The notes beneath the pieces were generated by a model. It saw only the letters and a list, made by a program, of their open reading frames with translations, had not been told where the DNA came from and ran no database searches. This document shows, piece after piece, positions 33,218 to 46,412 of a stretch of 64,000 bases of DNA. Position numbers and translations under genes: made by a program. Location: assembly GCA_037962975.1 (NCBI GenBank), contig CM075674.1, positions 87,188,501 to 87,252,500 of the forward strand. The letters run 5' to 3'. Positions within the stretch are counted from its first letter, which is position 1. Each line of letters starts with the position of its first letter. Source of the stretch: Clitoria ternatea. Lineage: Eukaryota; Streptophyta; Magnoliopsida; Fabales; Fabaceae.

Positions 33218-35167
33218 TCAGTCATTCCTAGCTCGGGCGATCATTTCCCTCATTTTACAAATTCGTCCTCTGCAGTAATCTAAGAACGTTGCAATTTCTC
33301 TAGGAGTACTGACAGGGTTGGCAATTCCTTCAGCTTGTTTGAGTAAAAACGGGAGGTCTTCAAGAGCCCCGTTAGCCAGGTATGCCAGTTTAGCGAAACG
33401 ATCCATCCACAAGTGAACAGTTTCATCTTGTTGTGTTAACTCAGCTTCCAAGAGGCGTATGGTCTCTTGACAGTCTTGTTCAATGTTCATGGCGCGTTGT
33501 TGCTCCCCATTTATCTCTTGTTCGCAAGCCTTTACCACTTCATTGAGCTGTTGTTCTAATTTATAGACTTGTGACTGTAGAAGCTCTTTTTGCACCATGA
33601 TACTCCGCTCATTTTCTTTTGATTGTGCCAACATATCCTTCAGAAGATGTTTCTCAGCCAAGATAGTATCACTTTGTTTGCTCTTCATTTTCAGCTAAGA
33701 GTTGGCCGCTCGAAGACATTGGTCTTGTTTTATCATGTAGTCTTCTTCAACCTTCCGTTTTTTTCTAATCTCTTCAATGGCTTGCTTGTTCTCCAAGTTC
33801 TCCCTTTTCTGAAGGGTGTATTCTTGCTGACATCTCAATAAGTCTTCCTCTAACTTCTTGTTCTTGGCAGCTAACTCTTCTATTTTGGTCTTTAGCGCCT
33901 TGGTTGCTTTATCTTCCACAACAAGTGATGGAGCAGGAGTGTTTTCCAGGAGATAAAGGGGACTTCTAAAGGGTAATTTAACAATAGAGACCCTATTCAA
34001 GATCCATTCATGATATTCTTCTCTGACAGCATGGCTCCGGGCCCCTAATTCCTTTCCTTTTCGGTGGACTTTCTTCCATGCATTTGCTATATCCCGAATG
34101 ACAAAGACATAGCTTCCCTTCGAGTAATACAAGATGAAAGGAGTGAGAGACTCTTCATCAGGTGGTCCAAGCAAAGGATAAGCTAGCTGACGCTTGGCTA
34201 TGATGGGATTATAGTTGATACATCCTTGCGTACCAATAAGGGGAACATTTGGGTAATCTCCACAGTGATGAATGATGGATTCAACTTCTAACCATTGGGG
34301 ATACCATCTGACTTTCTCAGCCGTGAGCCCTACAAGGTGATTGGCCCACTCACGCCCATTTTTCACTGCTAGTTGGCATAGTTTTAGATCAGAAACAGGG
34401 CATTCGGCCTTACAGACTTGGTGGAAGACATGAGATATGAGCCATACATACAAAGCAGGTAAACAACAAAAAACTCTTTTTCCACTTTGTGTATGGCAGA
34501 AATCCATAGTACAGTACACATTTGCCAATATAGCTGTGACAGGATTCTCAAGCCTGTGCTTGCGAGCTAGGAATACAGCGATAGCATCATAATCCACATA
34601 GTTATCAATGTTGGGGAACAAGACAACACCATAGATGGTAATAGCTAGAGTATCCATGAAGGCCTCCCAATCTTCCTTTTCCGCTAGGACCTGCATATGT
34701 TTCTCAAGGAATTCCCGAGTGAATCCGGGGGTCTGATTTCTATTTAGTTGTACACTCCTTAAAGTTTCGGGATGGATCTTCAGAACACGGGCGATGGAAG
34801 TAACAGTTGCATGATGATCAAGGTGACGGTAAGGTATCTATCCTTCCAAAGGCATCCCCAAGATTTGTTCGAATTCCTCAATAGATGGGGCCAACTGAAA
34901 GTCTCTAAATGTGAAGCATCTGAGAGGTGGGTCGTAGAACTGTGTTAAGGCAGTGATCGCCTCAGTTTGCACTTCCACTTCTAATAGCTTTAGAATTCTC
35001 CCATACTTTCTTGTAAAAGCCATTTTCTGTGTTAGGTTTAATTTTCTCCCCATTGTTTGTAGACTACCCATGTCAATCCTCTTGGCCTTAACGTGTAATA
35101 TTTTTCTCAATTCGGTTACATTTGTGTCACAACTATCGGATCTCATGTTAATTTCCATATTGCTCAA
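33218..35167 (-). pseudogene. Ogre ORF1, body 1 (two in-frame stops)
   Basis: This is the extra reading frame that Ogre elements carry upstream of gag; its function is not known. From ATG at 35165-35167 a single frame runs to 33218, 650 codons counting the stops. Stops are at 34838-34840 (TAG; the body 2 codon is CAG) and 33695-33697 (TAG, also in body 2). The first part is globular (CFTFRDFQLAPSIEEFEQIL, CMDF-like and WYPQWLEVE segments). The part below about 33930 is a long charged coiled coil (LKTKIEELAAKNKKLEEDLL) that continues across the second stop to KMREMIARARND. The arrangement resembles other plant gypsy ORF1 proteins; no enzyme motif is visible. Confidence 0.75.
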
Positions 35168-36189
35168 AGGTACTCGCTAAGTTCCAAATAGCTTCCTGCA
35201 AGAACAAAGAGAAAAGAAAAAAAATCAGCTACTGTCATGTTTTGTAAACCACTACTTCTTTATTAATTTATTGGAAAACACTTTCACTTTGAGAAGTAGC
35301 GGTCGGCAAAACTCGTGTGAAACTAAAGTCGCGTGGGTCATGGATCTTCCAAACATCGTCAATATCTGCTTGAAGAGAATTTTTGTTTTCATTTTTTGTT
35401 TTGACGATTGGGAAGATTTATAACCCAGGACTCATAAGTACACGAAAAGAGAGGGAGCCGCTTACTTGTTAAAGGATTACTAGTTTTTTTTAAAAAAGAA
35501 AGTGAGTCATTTTTTTTTTGGAATAAAGTAACCCTTTGAACATGTAAGCAGTTCATCAATTTGGATTTAAAGGGAAAGCGAGAATGAGATAAGGTATAAT
35601 AAAGTCTGCCCTTTTGTGCCTTAAGTCAGGTTTTTCTGAAAGTCTTTTCTGGGACCTATAGCTTATCTAACAGTGGACTCCTCACATTGGGTGGCTTGTA
35701 CTAGACTTCTAAAAGGTCACTAGAGCCAAGATCCTACTCATGATGTAACCACAACAGTAGGGAATCTACTAGGTGCGTACATCATGAAAGGTCGAACTCT
35801 AGTTGAGGTTCTTACGATCGCCGGATGGGAAGTACATCCCAAACGACACCGCTACCAACCTCCCCTAACTTAAGCTTCATTTGGGGCCCGGGTATAGGGC
35901 GCCACTCATAAGTGTGTGTAAATGGTGAGTGTAGTGTGTGAAAGGGCATTCAATACCTGTACCTTATCCTATCCTGCACAGAGAACAAACACAAAACGAT
36001 AACACAAAGTCGTCTACCCTAGGGTTCAATAATCACACAGACATTAACAGAACATAAATAACAAAATACATACAAAACAGAAATCACATACAAATGTTGA
36101 TAAAATAAAATAAAGGAAAAAGTTAAATAATTAACAGACTATTTAAAAACATGCGCTATCAACTTGATTGGCTTGACTCTCTAAATTGT
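35168..36189 (-). other. Ogre leader, body 1
   Basis: About 1 kb between primer site and ORF1 without a long frame. It includes several T- and A-runs and a GGGCCCGGG stretch near 35885. It probably holds the packaging signal and 5' untranslated RNA, but none can be pointed to. Confidence 0.6.
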
Positions 36190-36206
36190 CCCCAGTGGAG
36201 TCGCCA
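36190..36206 (-). promoter_or_regulatory. Ogre primer-binding site, body 1 (tRNA-Arg type)
   Basis: On the minus strand TGGCGACTCCACTGGGG starts two bases after the LTR end. It matches at 16 of 17 positions the complement of the 3' end (with CCA) of plant tRNA-Arg(ACG) as I remember it. A tRNA-Arg primer is characteristic of Ogre elements. Confidence 0.8.
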
Positions 36207-36748
36207 TCTGTCGCGACCGGGATCGCGGCGGATGGCTGACCCTTAAAAATACAACGGGTTTCAAATCCTTTCGAAAAGAAAAAACAGGGAGTCGCCACCA
36301 ATATTTTTTAGGATAAAAATATCGGGAAAAACCTCTTTTAAAACACTGGTTATGAAAAATGAAATTCTAAGTTCGGGAGTCGAATTACAGGTGAGGAAGG
36401 TATTAGCACCTCACAACTGTCCGTTATAAAACGGTTACCTCAAATTGATAGCGCTTATTTCAAAATAGCCCAGAAATTATTTTTAACTTCTTCCACACAA
36501 AATGACAAAGCAGACACAAACAGACAAAACAGACTAAACGGTAACAGTGATAAATTTGACCAAACAATGATAGTAAAAAGCTTAACAAAACAATAATAAG
36601 AAACGACACACAGCGATCGTAAAAAACTTAGCAGAATATCGACAGTAGGAAAGTAAAAAAAATAATAACAATAGGAAATGGCAAACAGAGACAATAAGAA
36701 ATTTGACGAAATAACACCAGTAAGAAAAAGTAAAACAAAATGAAAGTA

Positions 36749-37067
36749 AAGGTTAACAGGACGTTGCGTCCAAATTAACCTTGGCTTTGGTATAAAACAG
36801 GAAAAGGGAAGGATACTAACAAGACGTCGCGTCTAAATTAGTCATCTTTTAATCAAAATACGGGGTTAGAAACGGGAAGGGGATAAACGGGACGTCTCGT
36901 CTCAAGTATCCCGTTCCTTGTGGTGATGGTCTACCGGGAATAAGGGAAAATCAACAAGACGTCACGTCTAAATTGATTTTTTTTTTGAAATATTATTATT
37001 TAATAAATAACAATCGATTGAAAATTTAAAAAGGGTAACAAGACGTCTCGTCTAAATTAACCTCTTT
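36749..37067. repeat. Hairpin array in Ogre LTR 2
   Basis: Same five hairpins as in LTR 1. The first has TTG instead of TCG in its loop, a change that does not disturb pairing. The third has GGGACG where LTR 1 has CGGACG. Confidence 0.8.
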
Positions 37068-37756
37068 TTGATAAAACAAATTTTTTTTAAAATAAAAAAT
37101 AAAAATAAAAATCAAATAGTAAAAATTTATCAAAAACTTGACAAAAAGCACATAGACTTACTAAAGTGAAAAATGGGTAATATTTTTTGGTTGAAGATAA
37201 TGCTGAGTTGTTAAAATTTTAATTAGACACAATTTTAAAATAACAAAAAAAGACATGGATAATCACATTTTGTTAAGCTTTATACAACCCGATTCTTTCA
37301 AAGAATAGCGAATGCCTTAAAAGAAAATTACACTCTAACTATACGGTGAATGAACTATCCGAAAAAAGAAACAGTATACAGACGGCAGATTTCTTGTAAT
37401 AGGATTAATATTCTGAGCAGTAAAATTAAGATCGTAACCACCCTTTAAAAAAATTAAATCTGTACAGAACTAAAATATATACAAACAATTTGAGTAACAA
37501 TATTGAGCAGCAAATAAACAGGAACAATAACATGAACAGAAACAGTAGCAGAGATTAATTAGAGATTCAAGCATACATCACAATATCTTACTGTAAAACT
37601 GAATTATAATAACGACAAGAGACAGCAGGGAAAAAAAAGTCCAATACAACAGTACTAATCTGATCCTTGTACAAAAATTCAACCTTTTGAAAAATAAACA
37701 CTATTTTCACAAAATATATAAAAAATATTCTTGCTCACTGATTGAGTTCTTGCCCA

Positions 37757-37826
37757 CTGTTGCTGTTGTTGCTGTTGCTGTTGCTGTTACTGCTGCTGTT
37801 GCTGTTGCTACTACTGCTGCTGTTGT

Positions 37827-37860
<34 letters not shown>

Positions 37861-37877
37861 ACTATTGCTGTTACTGC
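37757..37877. repeat. CTG/TTG trinucleotide tract in Ogre LTR 2
   Basis: Identical by eye to the tract in LTR 1. Confidence 0.8.
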
Positions 37878-38116
37878 GAATTTTCACTGTAAAAATTCAG
37901 AAGCACCTTCCAAAACTCAAGAATGTGGAGATAATTTCCTCTCTAGATAATCTTTTTTGAACCACTGAGTTTGCACTGCTCTTTTCTCTTTGCCCTCTTT
38001 GCTCTCTGCTATTTTTCTAATTTTCCTCTTTGACTCTCTCTTCTTGCTGTGTATGTTCTCTTTTTCCTCCTCTCATTTGTGCTCTCCAGCCCCCCTTTCC
38101 TTCAGATCTTGGCTCC

Positions 38117-38125
38117 TTATTTATA
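38117..38125 (-). promoter_or_regulatory. TATA box of Ogre LTR 2 (drives body 1)
   Basis: TATAAATAA on the minus strand, same place as in LTR 1. As LTR 2 is the 5' LTR of body 1, this is its likely promoter. Confidence 0.65.
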
Positions 38126-39521
38126 GCATTTCCATTGCTGGTTTTTGGACATAAAAATTCAGCCCATCTCCCTTGCCATAATGCTTCACGTTAGCTTTTT
38201 TAGAGCAAAAGGGAACATGCTCATTAATCCTTCATGGCTGTGAGAGTGCCTTGCCATGCTATGTCTCTCCTTTTCAATTTTTATGCATATTGTAACAAAG
38301 ACTTTACAAAGCCATTCTGCACTTTTAGAAGGCATTCCCGTTGGAAAGCTATTGGCAAAGTCCATTATTTGCTTTGAATAATTTGGCCATGGAATCTTTT
38401 TCATGTGCAGCCGAAATGGAGTCTTGGTTGGCATTCTATTGCATAAATTATTGATCACTTGAAGCCTTGCAAATGTGCTGTCTGTGAGTAGCTTTTTGTG
38501 TGGACAATTATATGCAAAAAAAATTGGCAATGGTACTTCCATGGTTTCAACGTGAAAGGCAAAGTAGATTGTCTTGTTTCCCTTGAATTTTTAGCATATG
38601 GGACCATGGCAGGTGCAGCTGAATTTGGAGGTTTGCTTGGCACATTTTGTAGCATAAAATAATGTCTTTTGGTGCTTGTTTGACCGTGAGAAAGAGTGAA
38701 GGTTATTTGATGCAAATGTTCTTTTAAAAATTCAACATGTAGGACCAAGTATGGGTCATGGAGAGTATGGCAATTTGGAGTGTTTCTTTTGGATAAAAAT
38801 TCTGCACTTTGGGAGCTTGTTTCTTGATTTAATTTTGACTTGGTCAAAATTGGTAGGCTTAGGTGACAATTTGTTGCAAATTTGAAAGCCTTTGTCATGA
38901 CCACAATTTTGATGGTGGGTTCCATTCTCTTCATCACGAAACTTGCTTGCATATTTAAGGAAAAATTCGTGCCAAATTTGAAAGAGAGTCTAACATGAAA
39001 ATTGTAGATCTTTCTCTTAGCTTTAATTTGATATATGGCACAAAAATTTTCATCAAGAAACGAGGGAGATATGACCCATCTATGAAAACTGCTCCAGAGT
39101 GTGACGGAAATGCATTTGCAAGAAAAATAAATTCACTGGGCAAAATGGGTGGAGAATTAGCTTTTGTGACCTTCATTAAGTTTATAGATATCTTTGATGC
39201 GGAGCCATAGAAAAAAGAACGGAGTCGTTTCAGTATCAAATGAGGGAGATATGAATTTTTTCCTAAAGATGCGTAGAGCAGTCATGAAACTGGGATAGGT
39301 CTATGAAGATTATTAAAACTGTACCAATTGGTAAAGATATAGCCTTCCAGGTCTTCATAAAAGTCATAGACAATTTTGTTACGGAAAGTTTGAGACCGGG
39401 TTTGCGCAAATCGAAGGTCGTATGAAGGAGTTATGAATTTCTAAGTGAACCATGCGCAGCAAAGAGTGCCCAAAGGATGGAACTGTACCAATTGGCTGGA
39501 CAAAAAGAGGTGTTCACAGAT

Positions 39522-39531
39522 GCCCCTCTTT
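39522..39531 (-). promoter_or_regulatory. Ogre polypurine tract, body 2
   Basis: Same AAAGAGGGGC sequence next to LTR 2. Confidence 0.7.
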
Positions 39532-39796
39532 ACTTCTTTTCACAAGAGAAACATGAAATTTTCCATGTTTTTGAAGTGAAAAGGAAGTAAAGATATGAAC
39601 ACCGATGTATGGGTCAGGTGGGACATCTTGTTCTTTTAAGACGAGTATTTTCCACATTTGTCCTTTTTCTTTTTCTTTTTTTTCTTTTTTTTTATTTTTT
39701 GCTTTTTTTTGTGTTTTTTTTTTGTGTTCTGAATTGAACGGGAAAAATTGTCTTTCAATTAACAGGAGGTGAGAAAATTGGGGTTAACCCCCGGTA

Positions 39797-41140
39797 GACT
39801 GGAAGGTAGAGGTTGCTTTGTTAGGCGAATGGGAAAGTAAAAGGTGCCTTAGGCGACTGGAAAGTAAAAGGGTGCCTTCATAGGCGACTGGAAAGGTAAA
39901 GGGTGCCTGAATAGGCGACTGGAAAGTAAAGGTGCCTGTATAGGCGAATGAAAAGTAAAGAGTGCCTGCATAGGCGAATGGAAAGCAAAGAGTGCCTGCA
40001 TAGGTGAATGAAAAGTAAAGGGTGCCTGAATAGACGACTGGAAAGGTAAAGGGTTCCTGAATAGACGACTGGAAAGTAAAGGTGCCTGTATAGGCGAATG
40101 AAAAGTAAAGAGTGCCTGCATAGGCGAATGGAAAGCAAAGAGTGCCTGCATAGGTGAATGGAAAGTAAAGGGTGCCTGAATAGGCGACTGGAAAGCAAAG
40201 AGTGCCTGCATAGGCGAACGGAAAGTAAAGGATGCCTGCATAGGCGACTGGAAAGTAAAGGGTGCCTGCATAGGCGAACAGAAAGTAAAGGGTGCCTGAA
40301 TAGGCGAATGGAAAGTAAAGGGTGCCTGAATAGGCGAATGGGAAAGTAAAGGGTGCCTTCATAGGCAACTGGAAAGTAAAAGGTGCCTGAATAGGCGAAT
40401 GGAAAGTAAAGGGTGCCTGAATAGGTGACTGGAAAGTAAAGGTGCCTGTATAGGCGAATGAAAAGTAAAGAGTGCCTACATAGGAGACTGGAAAGTAAAG
40501 GGTACCTGAATAGGCGAATGGAAAGTAAAGGGTACCTGAATAGGCAAATGGAAAGTAAAGGGTGCCTGAATAGGCGAAAGGAAAGTAAAGGGTGCCTGAA
40601 TAGGGGAATGGAAAGTAAAGGGTGCCTGAATAGGCAAATGGAAAGTAAAGGGTGCCTGAATAGGCGAATGGAAAGTAAAGGGTGCCTGAATAGGCGACTG
40701 GAAAGTAAAAGGTGCCTGAATAGGCGAATGGAAAGTAAAGGGTGCCTGAATAGGCGAACGGAAGGTAAAGGGTGCCTGAATAGGCGAATGGAAAGTAAAG
40801 GGTGCCTGAATAGGCGAATGGAAAGGGTAAAGGATGCCTGAATAGGCGAGTGGAAAGTAAAGGGTGCCTGAATAGGCGAATAGAAAGTAAAGGGTGCCTG
40901 AATAGGCGAATAGAAAGGGTAAAGGATGCCTGAATAGGCGAGTGGAAAGTAAAGGGTACCTGAATAGGCGAATGGAAAGTAAAGGGTGCCTGAATAGGCG
41001 AATGGAAAGTAAAGGTTACCTGAATAGGCGAATGGAAGGTGAATGGAAAGTAAAGGGCGCCTGAATAGGTGAATAGAAAGTAAAGGGTGCCTGAATAATA
41101 GGCGAATGAAAGGTAAAGGGTGCCTGAATAAGCAAATGAA
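39797..41140. repeat. 30-bp minisatellite in the Ogre 3' untranslated region, body 2
   Basis: Same unit and same overall length as in body 1, with scattered base changes and one unit (40211-40240) clearly different from its counterpart. Confidence 0.92.
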
Positions 41141-41156
41141 AATGCAGAGATTAGAG

Positions 41157-41188
41157 GAGTTAACAGGACGTCTCATCTGAATTAACTC
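41157..41188. repeat. LTR-type hairpin in the 3' untranslated region, body 2
   Basis: Same sequence as the body 1 copy. Confidence 0.65.
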
Positions 41189-41210
41189 ACTGGATTTAAA
41201 GGCTCATGGC

Positions 41211-41450
41211 GATGCCCCAGTTTGACGTGACTGAAGGTTCTTGGGGAATTGCCCTTTGACTGGGACAGAAGAAACCTGGGGATATGCCCCAGTTTAACAT
41301 GATTTGAAGGAGTCTTTAGGGAATTACCCCCCTTGACTGAATAGATCTGGGGTGATTCCCTAATTTGAGATGATTTGAAGGAGCCTTGGGGAACTACCCT
41401 TTGAGCGAGAAGAAATGATCCTGGGGTGATGCCCCAGTTTGATTTGTTTG
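41211..41450. repeat. About 72-bp repeats with CTGGGG/CCCCAG hairpins, body 2
   Basis: Counterpart of the body 1 repeats with few base changes. Confidence 0.7.
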
Positions 41451-41780
41451 GGAAGTGTAGTTCCACTGGAGAAGGATTGATGGCTCGGGGCATCACCCCT
41501 GATTGGGAAAGGAAAATCTGGGGTCCTCCTGGTATGTGTGGATTTACTGAGGGAAGTGTGCTGGGGCTTTTTTTTTTTTGGGAGAGTTCTTTTAAACCTG
41601 TTTAGAAAAATGTTCTTATTAGGAGGAAGAAGATGATCTGAATTTTTGGCTCACCGAGAGAGAGTTTGGTGACTCTGCTGGGGGAGAGAATTTTGCTGAA
41701 AACTATCCTTGGGCTTGGGAAGGGGACACGCTTGACTGTTGGAATGTATCAGGTAGATTCCTTGGAAGGGAGTTTAGAAA

Positions 41781-41987
41781 ATGTCAGCTTTGGCAGTTAA
41801 GGAAAAGATTCTGAGGAGTGCCAACTTTGGCGATTAAGGAGGAGACTTTGAGAGGTGCCAGCTTTGGCAATTTAAGGAAGGAGTTCTGAGAAGTGCCAAC
41901 TTTGGCGAGTGAGGTTCCACTGGGGAAGAGAACTTGGGAAGTGCCAGCCTTGGCGATTGTGGTTCCACTGGGGAAGAGAATTTAAGA
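41781..41987. repeat. 38/49-bp GTGCCAACTTTGGCG repeats, body 2
   Basis: Same five units as in body 1. Confidence 0.7.
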
Positions 41988-42744
41988 TGACGAGACTCCA
42001 CATGACTGCTCGTTATAACAACCTGCAGAAAAGGGATAAGTATAGCAATGAAAAAGTAAATAGAAATCTGAGGAGACTCCCCATGGAACCATGATCTCTT
42101 GAGGTGACTCATGACCGAACAGAACGAATGAAGTAACTCTAACTTCAAAGAGCGTGTCTGGGCTCAAGTCTTCATAATGATCACCTGAGGTGAGATCGAG
42201 CAATAGGAGCATTTTGCCCCCCACAACCTTAAATAATTATATTTTTTATTTTATTTGATAAAGGAAAACACGTCTTATCATATTCATGAAATTCACAATA
42301 TAAACACGTATCGAAAAAGGGTGAAATTTATTTACGAGTTGAGTAAGTACATGGAGAGGGAAGTAGGGAAAACAAAAGAAGTCTAATACACAGGTTGATA
42401 ATAGATGAAACAGGGAAATCTTGCTGATCTTTTGGTGGACCTCTGAGGATAACGCGCATCTTAAACCCCATATCATGACTTCAAGCTCACCCTTCGACTC
42501 TGCTTCTAAGAAAGCGATTCAGTCATGATCTATGTGCCCCAGTTTGGACTCGCACTTTTTGCATGGGAAGTCTCAGTCATACTGTCAGGATTTTGACCCT
42601 AATTTTTGCCTGAGCCGCCTTTTTAGGTTTTCGACTCACCGGGTCGCTCTAACTTTTGCCTAGGCCGCCTTTTCAAGTTTTCAGCCTAGCGAGCATCTTT
42701 TTTACTTTTTCTTTTTCTTTTATTTTTGTTTTGATATTCTTTTT
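41988..42744 (-). other. Rest of the Ogre 3' untranslated region next to pol, body 2
   Basis: Counterpart of the body 1 stretch, a few bases shorter near 42270 (loss of ATGT-like bases). Confidence 0.5.
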
Positions 42745-45700
42745 CTAGGAAAAGTATTTCTTGACCGCATCCGCATTTATGGGCATTGGTAAGTCCTTAC
42801 CGTCCATGGTCGTGAGTATCAAGGCTCCTCCAGAAAAGGCTTTCTTCACAACATACGGACCTTCATAGTTAGGTGTCCATTTGCCCCGATTATCTTTTCG
42901 GATTGGCAAAATTTTCTTGAGGACTAAGTCTCCTTCCTGAAATTGTCGAGGTCGTACTTTCTTTTCAAACATTCGTTTTATACGCCTCTGATACAACTGA
43001 CCATGGCAGAGGGCATTCAGTCTCTTCCCATCTATCAGGTTCAATTGGTCATATCGAGCTTGGACCCATTCAACCTCTTCTAGTTTCGCCTCCATTATCA
43101 CCCTAAGGGATGGAATCTCTACCTCAAAAGGTACAACCGCTTCCATACCGTACACCAGAGAAAAAGGGGTTGCCCCTGTTGAAGTTCGAACCGAAGTGCG
43201 ATATCCGTGTAGAGTAAAAGGGAGCATGTCGCTCCAATCTTTGTAAGTTACAACCATCTTCTGTATGATCTTCTTAATGTTCTTGTTGGCCGCCTCGACT
43301 GCCCCATTCATTTTCGGCCGATAAGGAGAGGAATTGTGATGACGAATCTTAAAGCTTTCACACAATTCTTTCATCATCTTGTTGTTTAAATTCATGCCAT
43401 TGTCAGTAATGATCTGATTTGGCAAGCCATACCGACATATCAATTCTCGCTTGACAAATTTGACCACAACGTTCCTTGTCACATTGGCGTATGAAGCTGC
43501 CTCCACCCACTTGGTGAAATAATCAATGGCAACTAAGATGAAACGATGACCGTTTGAGGCTTTTGGTTCAATGGGTCCAATAACATCCATGCCCCACATT
43601 GAGAAGGGCCACGGTGCCGATAAGACATTCAGGGATGATGGGGGTGCGTGAAGATGGTCAGCGTATATCTGACACTTGTGACATTTTTGAACATAAGCGA
43701 AACAGTCGGCTTCCATAGTTATCCAATAGTATCCAGCCCTCAAGATCTTTCTCGCCATGGCATGTCCATTGGTATGAGTTCCAAAGGATCCTTCATGAAT
43801 ATCTGCCATGATCTTGCTTGCTTCAACAGTATCGACACAACGAAGGAGGATAAAGTCATGATTTCTCTTGTAAAGTACATCACCATTCAAGAAGAAACCC
43901 ATTGCAAGTCGTCTCAAGGTCTTTTTGTCATTCTCTGTGGCACCCTCAGGGTATTCTTGACTCTGGATATATCTCTTGATATCATAGTACCATGGTTTCC
44001 CATCTGACTCTTCTTCTATTACTTGGCAGTACGCGGGCTTGTTGTGTCTTTCTACCTCAATAAGAGGCATATCACAGTCATTGCTTAATTTAAACATCGA
44101 TGCAAGGGTGGCCAAAGCGTCAGCCATTTGATTGTCATCTCGGGAGACATGGTGAAAAGAGATATCATCAAATTCCTTGATTAGCTCCTTGATATGAACT
44201 TGATAAGGAACCAACTTGCTGTCTCTAGTCTCCCATTCCCCTTTTAGTTGGTGAATGACCAAGGCGGAGTCCCCGTAGACTTCTAACTTCTTCACTTTTG
44301 CATCTAATGCTGCTTGGATCCCCAGAGAGCATGCCTCATATTCGGCGATGTTATTAGTACAGTCAAAACAAAGTCTAGCGCATACAGGGATGAATTCTTG
44401 ATCTGGTGAAATTAGGATGGCACCAATCCCATGCCCTAGTGCATTAGAAGCTCTATCAAATCTCAAAATCCATTTGTCTTTCTGGGTATCTTTTTCATTA
44501 AACAATGCCAAGATATCCTCATCCGGGAACTCAAAGTGCATGGGTTGGTAGTCACTTATAGGTTGATGGGCTAAGTAGTCTGCCAAAGCGCTCCCTTTTA
44601 TGGCTTTCTGAGTGACATAGATTATGTCATATTCAGTTAATAGAACCTGCCATCGAGCGATTCTTCCTGTTAAGGCAGGTTTTTCAAAGATATACTTGAC
44701 AGGATCCATTTTGGAAACAAGCCAAGTAGTGTGACTTAACATATATTGCCTTAAACGTCGGGCTGCCCATGCTAATGCACAACAAGTTCTCTCTAAAACC
44801 GAATACCTCATTTCACAGTCAGTGAACTTTTTGCTCAAGTAGTAAATGGCATGTTCTTTCTTTCCAGTCTCATCATGTTGCCCCAATACACAACCCATAG
44901 ATTCATCCAACACTGTCAGATACAAGATCAGTGGCCTTCCAGGAGTCGGCGGTACCAAGATCGGTGGCTCCCGTAAATACTGCTTTATCTTCTCAAAAGC
45001 CATTTGACAATCTTCATTCCATTGCGTCGGTTGGTTCTTACGGAGTAACTTAAAGATCGGCTCACAAGTTGCTGTCAGTTGTGAGATAAACCGAGCAATG
45101 TAGTTCAACCTTCCTAAGAATCCTCTGACTTCTTTTTCTGTACAGGGAGGAGGCATTTTGAGAATCGCTTTGACCTTGTCAGGATCTACTTCTATTCCTC
45201 TCTTGCTTACAATAAACCCTAACAGTTTGCCTGATCTTCCGCCAAAGGTACATTTGGCCGGATTTAACCTGAGCTTATACTTCCTTAACCTTTCAAAAAG
45301 CTTTCTCAGATCAACAACATGCTCTTCATCAGTTCTAGATTTAGCAATGATATCATCCACATAAACCTCTATCTCCTTATGCATCATGTCATGGAAAAGG
45401 GTCACCATTGCCCTTTGGTAGGTTGCCCCAGCGTTTTTCAAACCGAAGGACATCACTTTGTAACAGAAGGTGCCCCACAAGGTGATAAATGTGGTCTTCT
45501 CCATGTCTTCAGGTGCCATCTTAATCTGGTTATACCCGGAGAAACCATCCATGAATGAGAAGATTGTATGTTGGGCTGTGTTATCAACCAAAACATCAAT
45601 CTGTGGCAGAGGAAAATCGTCTTTGGGACTAGCCCTATTTAGGTCCCGATAGTCTACGCACATTCGTACCTTTCCATCTTTCTTTGGGACAGGGACGATA

Positions 45701-46189
45701 TTTGCTACCCATTGAGGATACTTTGCCACTGCTAAAAATCCGGCATCAAACTGCTTTTTAACTTCTTCTTTGATTTTCAAGAGCATTTCGGGCTTCATTC
45801 GGCGCAATTTTTGTTTTATCGGGGGACAGTCTGGCTTCAGTGGTAATTTATGCTCAACAATGCTAGTATCAAGGCCGGGCATGTCTTGGTAAGACCAAGC
45901 GAAGATGTCACGGAACTCTATTAATAGCTTAATTAGTTCTTGCCTTCGCTCCTTACTCAAGGAGGTACCAATCTTGACTTCCTTCTTATCCTCCTCATTC
46001 CCCAAATTAATAATCTCAACTATCTCCAAATAAGGCTGAATTTCTCTGTCTTCTTGTTCCAATAACCTTATTAACTCAGGTGAAGGATCACAAACTTCCT
46101 CATATTCCTCATCAGCATAGTCAACCGGGTGGTTAAAGTCATGAAATGGGATTGCAAGCTCATTATTCTCAAGAGGATCATCTTTAGAT
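42745..46189 (-). CDS. Ogre pol, body 2: RT, RNase H, second RNase H, integrase
   Basis: Intact frame with the same domain order as body 1 and only three amino-acid differences noticed: D for N in the RT palm region, Q for R before the integrase CHKC, and T for A in LPF(A/T)LHGY. YVDDI is at 45349-45363, and all three integrase acidic residues are present. It is placed by the same predicted splice acceptor. The near identity of two 3.4-kb frames shows either very recent duplication or purifying constraint in the source element. Confidence 0.92.
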
Positions 46190-46412
46190 CTGCGTTTATT
46201 CAGGTCATTATGGTGAATAATAAAAATGAATAAGTAAAGGATAAGGGAATCAATGCAAAGATAGGGAAAGCAAGAAGGACTGGAATTCAATACATATTTA
46301 TTGTGAAAACTGAAAATGATAAAAACATGTGTTTGCCCTTATTACAGAAAAATACCCCAAAGCCTTAGGCATAGCAATGAGGCCAACAAGTCATTAAAGT
46401 TTTGTCAATTAC
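46190..46412 (-). other. Predicted Ogre intron between protease and pol, body 2
   Basis: Same donor (46412) and acceptor (46190), also 223 nt, with one base change inside the intron near 46406. The frame fit is the same as in body 1. Confidence 0.7.

Larger units (their letters stand above)
36209..39518 (-). repeat. Ogre LTR 2 (central, shared by both bodies)
   Basis: 3310 bp, same ends as LTR 1. It serves as the 5' LTR of body 1 and the 3' LTR of body 2. By eye it differs from LTR 1 at roughly ten positions, including T for C in the first hairpin (near 36775). Confidence 0.9.
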
